A DNA stretch of 23,941 bases, taken from contig DAFS01000062.1 of NCBI GenBank assembly GCA_002495525.1, forward strand, positions 1 to 23,941. Direction: 5' to 3'. Origin of the DNA: Euryarchaeota archaeon UBA89 (GTDB taxonomy: Archaea > Thermoplasmatota > Poseidoniia > Poseidoniales > Thalassarchaeaceae). Shown here in pieces: positions 23,291 to 23,941 of the stretch; within the stretch, counting starts at the first letter, position 1; each line of letters opens with the position of its first letter. The position numbers and the translations under genes are program-made. Under the pieces are notes generated by a model. That model saw nothing but the letters and a program-made list of their open reading frames with translations. It was not told the origin of the DNA and ran no database searches.

Positions 23291-23941
23291 TCAACTCAGT
23301 TTTTTTTGTTCTTTAATCAATAATTTACATCTACTTATTTGTGTTTGACATAATCTTTGATCTTCTTTTCCAAGACCTCTATTTTTCGCTTGCTCGAAAC
23401 ATTTTACTGCATCAGCATATAGTTCGATTGAAGCATACGAAGAACCCATATTGTACAGGGTTCTGCCGGTCACCGAAGCAGGTTCCAAGACTATTGCTGA
23501 GTGGTATTCCTGAATACTTTCAGCGAATTTTTCTAACTGATATAATGCATGACCTTTTCCATTATGTGCTCTAACTCTGAGTTCTATTTCTTCTTCGGGT
23601 GCCCCATCAATTGCCTTATCAAAGCAGTTTAGTGACTCCTTTGGATTATTTTCAGCCATTAAAACTAGACCCTTGTTATACCACTCTATTGCTTCGTTAA
23701 CATCTCTAGAGTTATTTTCTTCTATCAGATTAATTTTTTCCTTAACTTCTTTAGCGGCAGAAATCAGATTTTCCATTTCTTTATTCTGGTCTATTATTTT
23801 TTTATCTTTGTTCATTTCTCTTAACTCTTCTACTCTCTGTAAGCATTGGTTCGCCCTCTCAATATAGCCTGCCTTTGATAGAGCATCTGCCAGTCCATTC
23901 CACGAATCAATATCTGAACTATCTTTTTTCAGTAATTCTTT
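23291..23941 (-). CDS. Tetratricopeptide-repeat protein (5' end beyond the window)
   Basis: The reading frame is open all the way to the right edge, so the N-terminus is missing; the ATG at 23815 is internal. The 216 visible residues hold TPR helices: WNGLADALSKAGYIERANQC, then AIEWYNKGLVLMAENNPKES with FDKAI, then AHNGKGHALYQLEKFAESIQ, then LYNMGSSYASIELYADAVKC with FEQAK. Between the first and second there is a Lys/Glu coiled-coil-like stretch. TPRs are protein-interaction scaffolds; no catalytic domain or TM is visible in this part. It is probably cotranscribed with the multi-TM gene that follows. Confidence 0.82.
   Translation of the reverse strand, partial: KELLKKDSSDIDSWNGLADALSKAGYIERANQCLQRVEELREMNKDKKIIDQNKEMENLISAAKEVKEKINLIEENNSRDVNEAIEWYNKGLVLMAENNPKESLNCFDKAIDGAPEEEIELRVRAHNGKGHALYQLEKFAESIQEYHSAIVLEPASVTGRTLYNMGSSYASIELYADAVKCFEQAKNRGLGKEDQRLCQTQISRCKLLIKEQKKLS

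Noticed and set aside
1..23941. CRISPR arrays, tRNA/rRNA genes, insertion sequences
   Set aside because: I saw no spaced direct repeats, no cloverleaf-like GC-rich stretches, and no transposase or terminal inverted repeats.

Overview
This is an AT-rich, gene-dense archaeal window. The archaeal markers are the PriS-type primase small subunit, isopentenyl phosphate kinase, archaeal/eukaryal-type prolyl-tRNA synthetase, archaeal-style CoaBC, transketolase split into two subunits, and KptA with an N-terminal zinc finger. Starts often lack a Shine-Dalgarno site, intergenic gaps are short, and several convergent neighbours overlap by a few bases. Together with the futalosine menaquinone genes and the many small membrane or zinc-ribbon proteins, this suggests a planktonic euryarchaeon of the Thermoplasmatota (Marine Group II/III-like). 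The lineage is an inference from gene content and cannot be fixed without a tree. I saw no rRNA, tRNA, CRISPR array, insertion sequence or phage gene.

Layout. 1-1015 (-): isopentenyl phosphate kinase followed by the N-terminus of a type I IPP isomerase, the late steps of the archaeal mevalonate route. 1075-3855: a small zinc-ribbon protein (+), KptA RNA 2'-phosphotransferase (-), a FadI-like thiolase (+) and a membrane/zinc-ribbon protein (-). 3889-6695 (+): coaBC and proS. 6698-9371 (-): tktN, tktC and a surface-exposed two-TM protein. 9517-11530 (+): mqnE and mqnA, facing mqnD and a deoxyhypusine-hydroxylase-like HEAT protein on the minus strand (11521-12861). 12913-16421 (+): a small Cys protein, priS, a proline-rich acidic protein with a duplicated C-terminal module, an RDD-like membrane protein with a Lys/Ala-rich tail, and a small membrane protein. 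16427-17898: a DUF2892-like protein (-) and a multi-TM protein (+). 17875-19150 (-): an A-type Fe-S carrier with a YgfZ/IBA57-like partner. 19241-22347 (+): fdhD with a YdeP/FdhF-type molybdopterin oxidoreductase. 22344-23941 (-): a TPR protein running off the window edge, then a multi-TM protein.

How the genes fit together. MqnA, MqnE and MqnD are three futalosine-pathway enzymes for menaquinone, so a menaquinone-based respiratory chain is likely. MqnE is a radical-SAM Fe-S enzyme, and the molybdopterin oxidoreductase probably also needs an Fe-S cluster, which gives the ErpA-YgfZ pair nearby clients. FdhD activates molybdopterin oxidoreductases of the adjacent type.

The most striking item is the 159-residue protein at 11521-12000. 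It resembles only the C-terminal half of eukaryotic deoxyhypusine hydroxylase, including the interdomain linker, and keeps two of the four His-Glu pairs. It could build a hypusine-forming diiron enzyme as a homodimer, or it could have another role.
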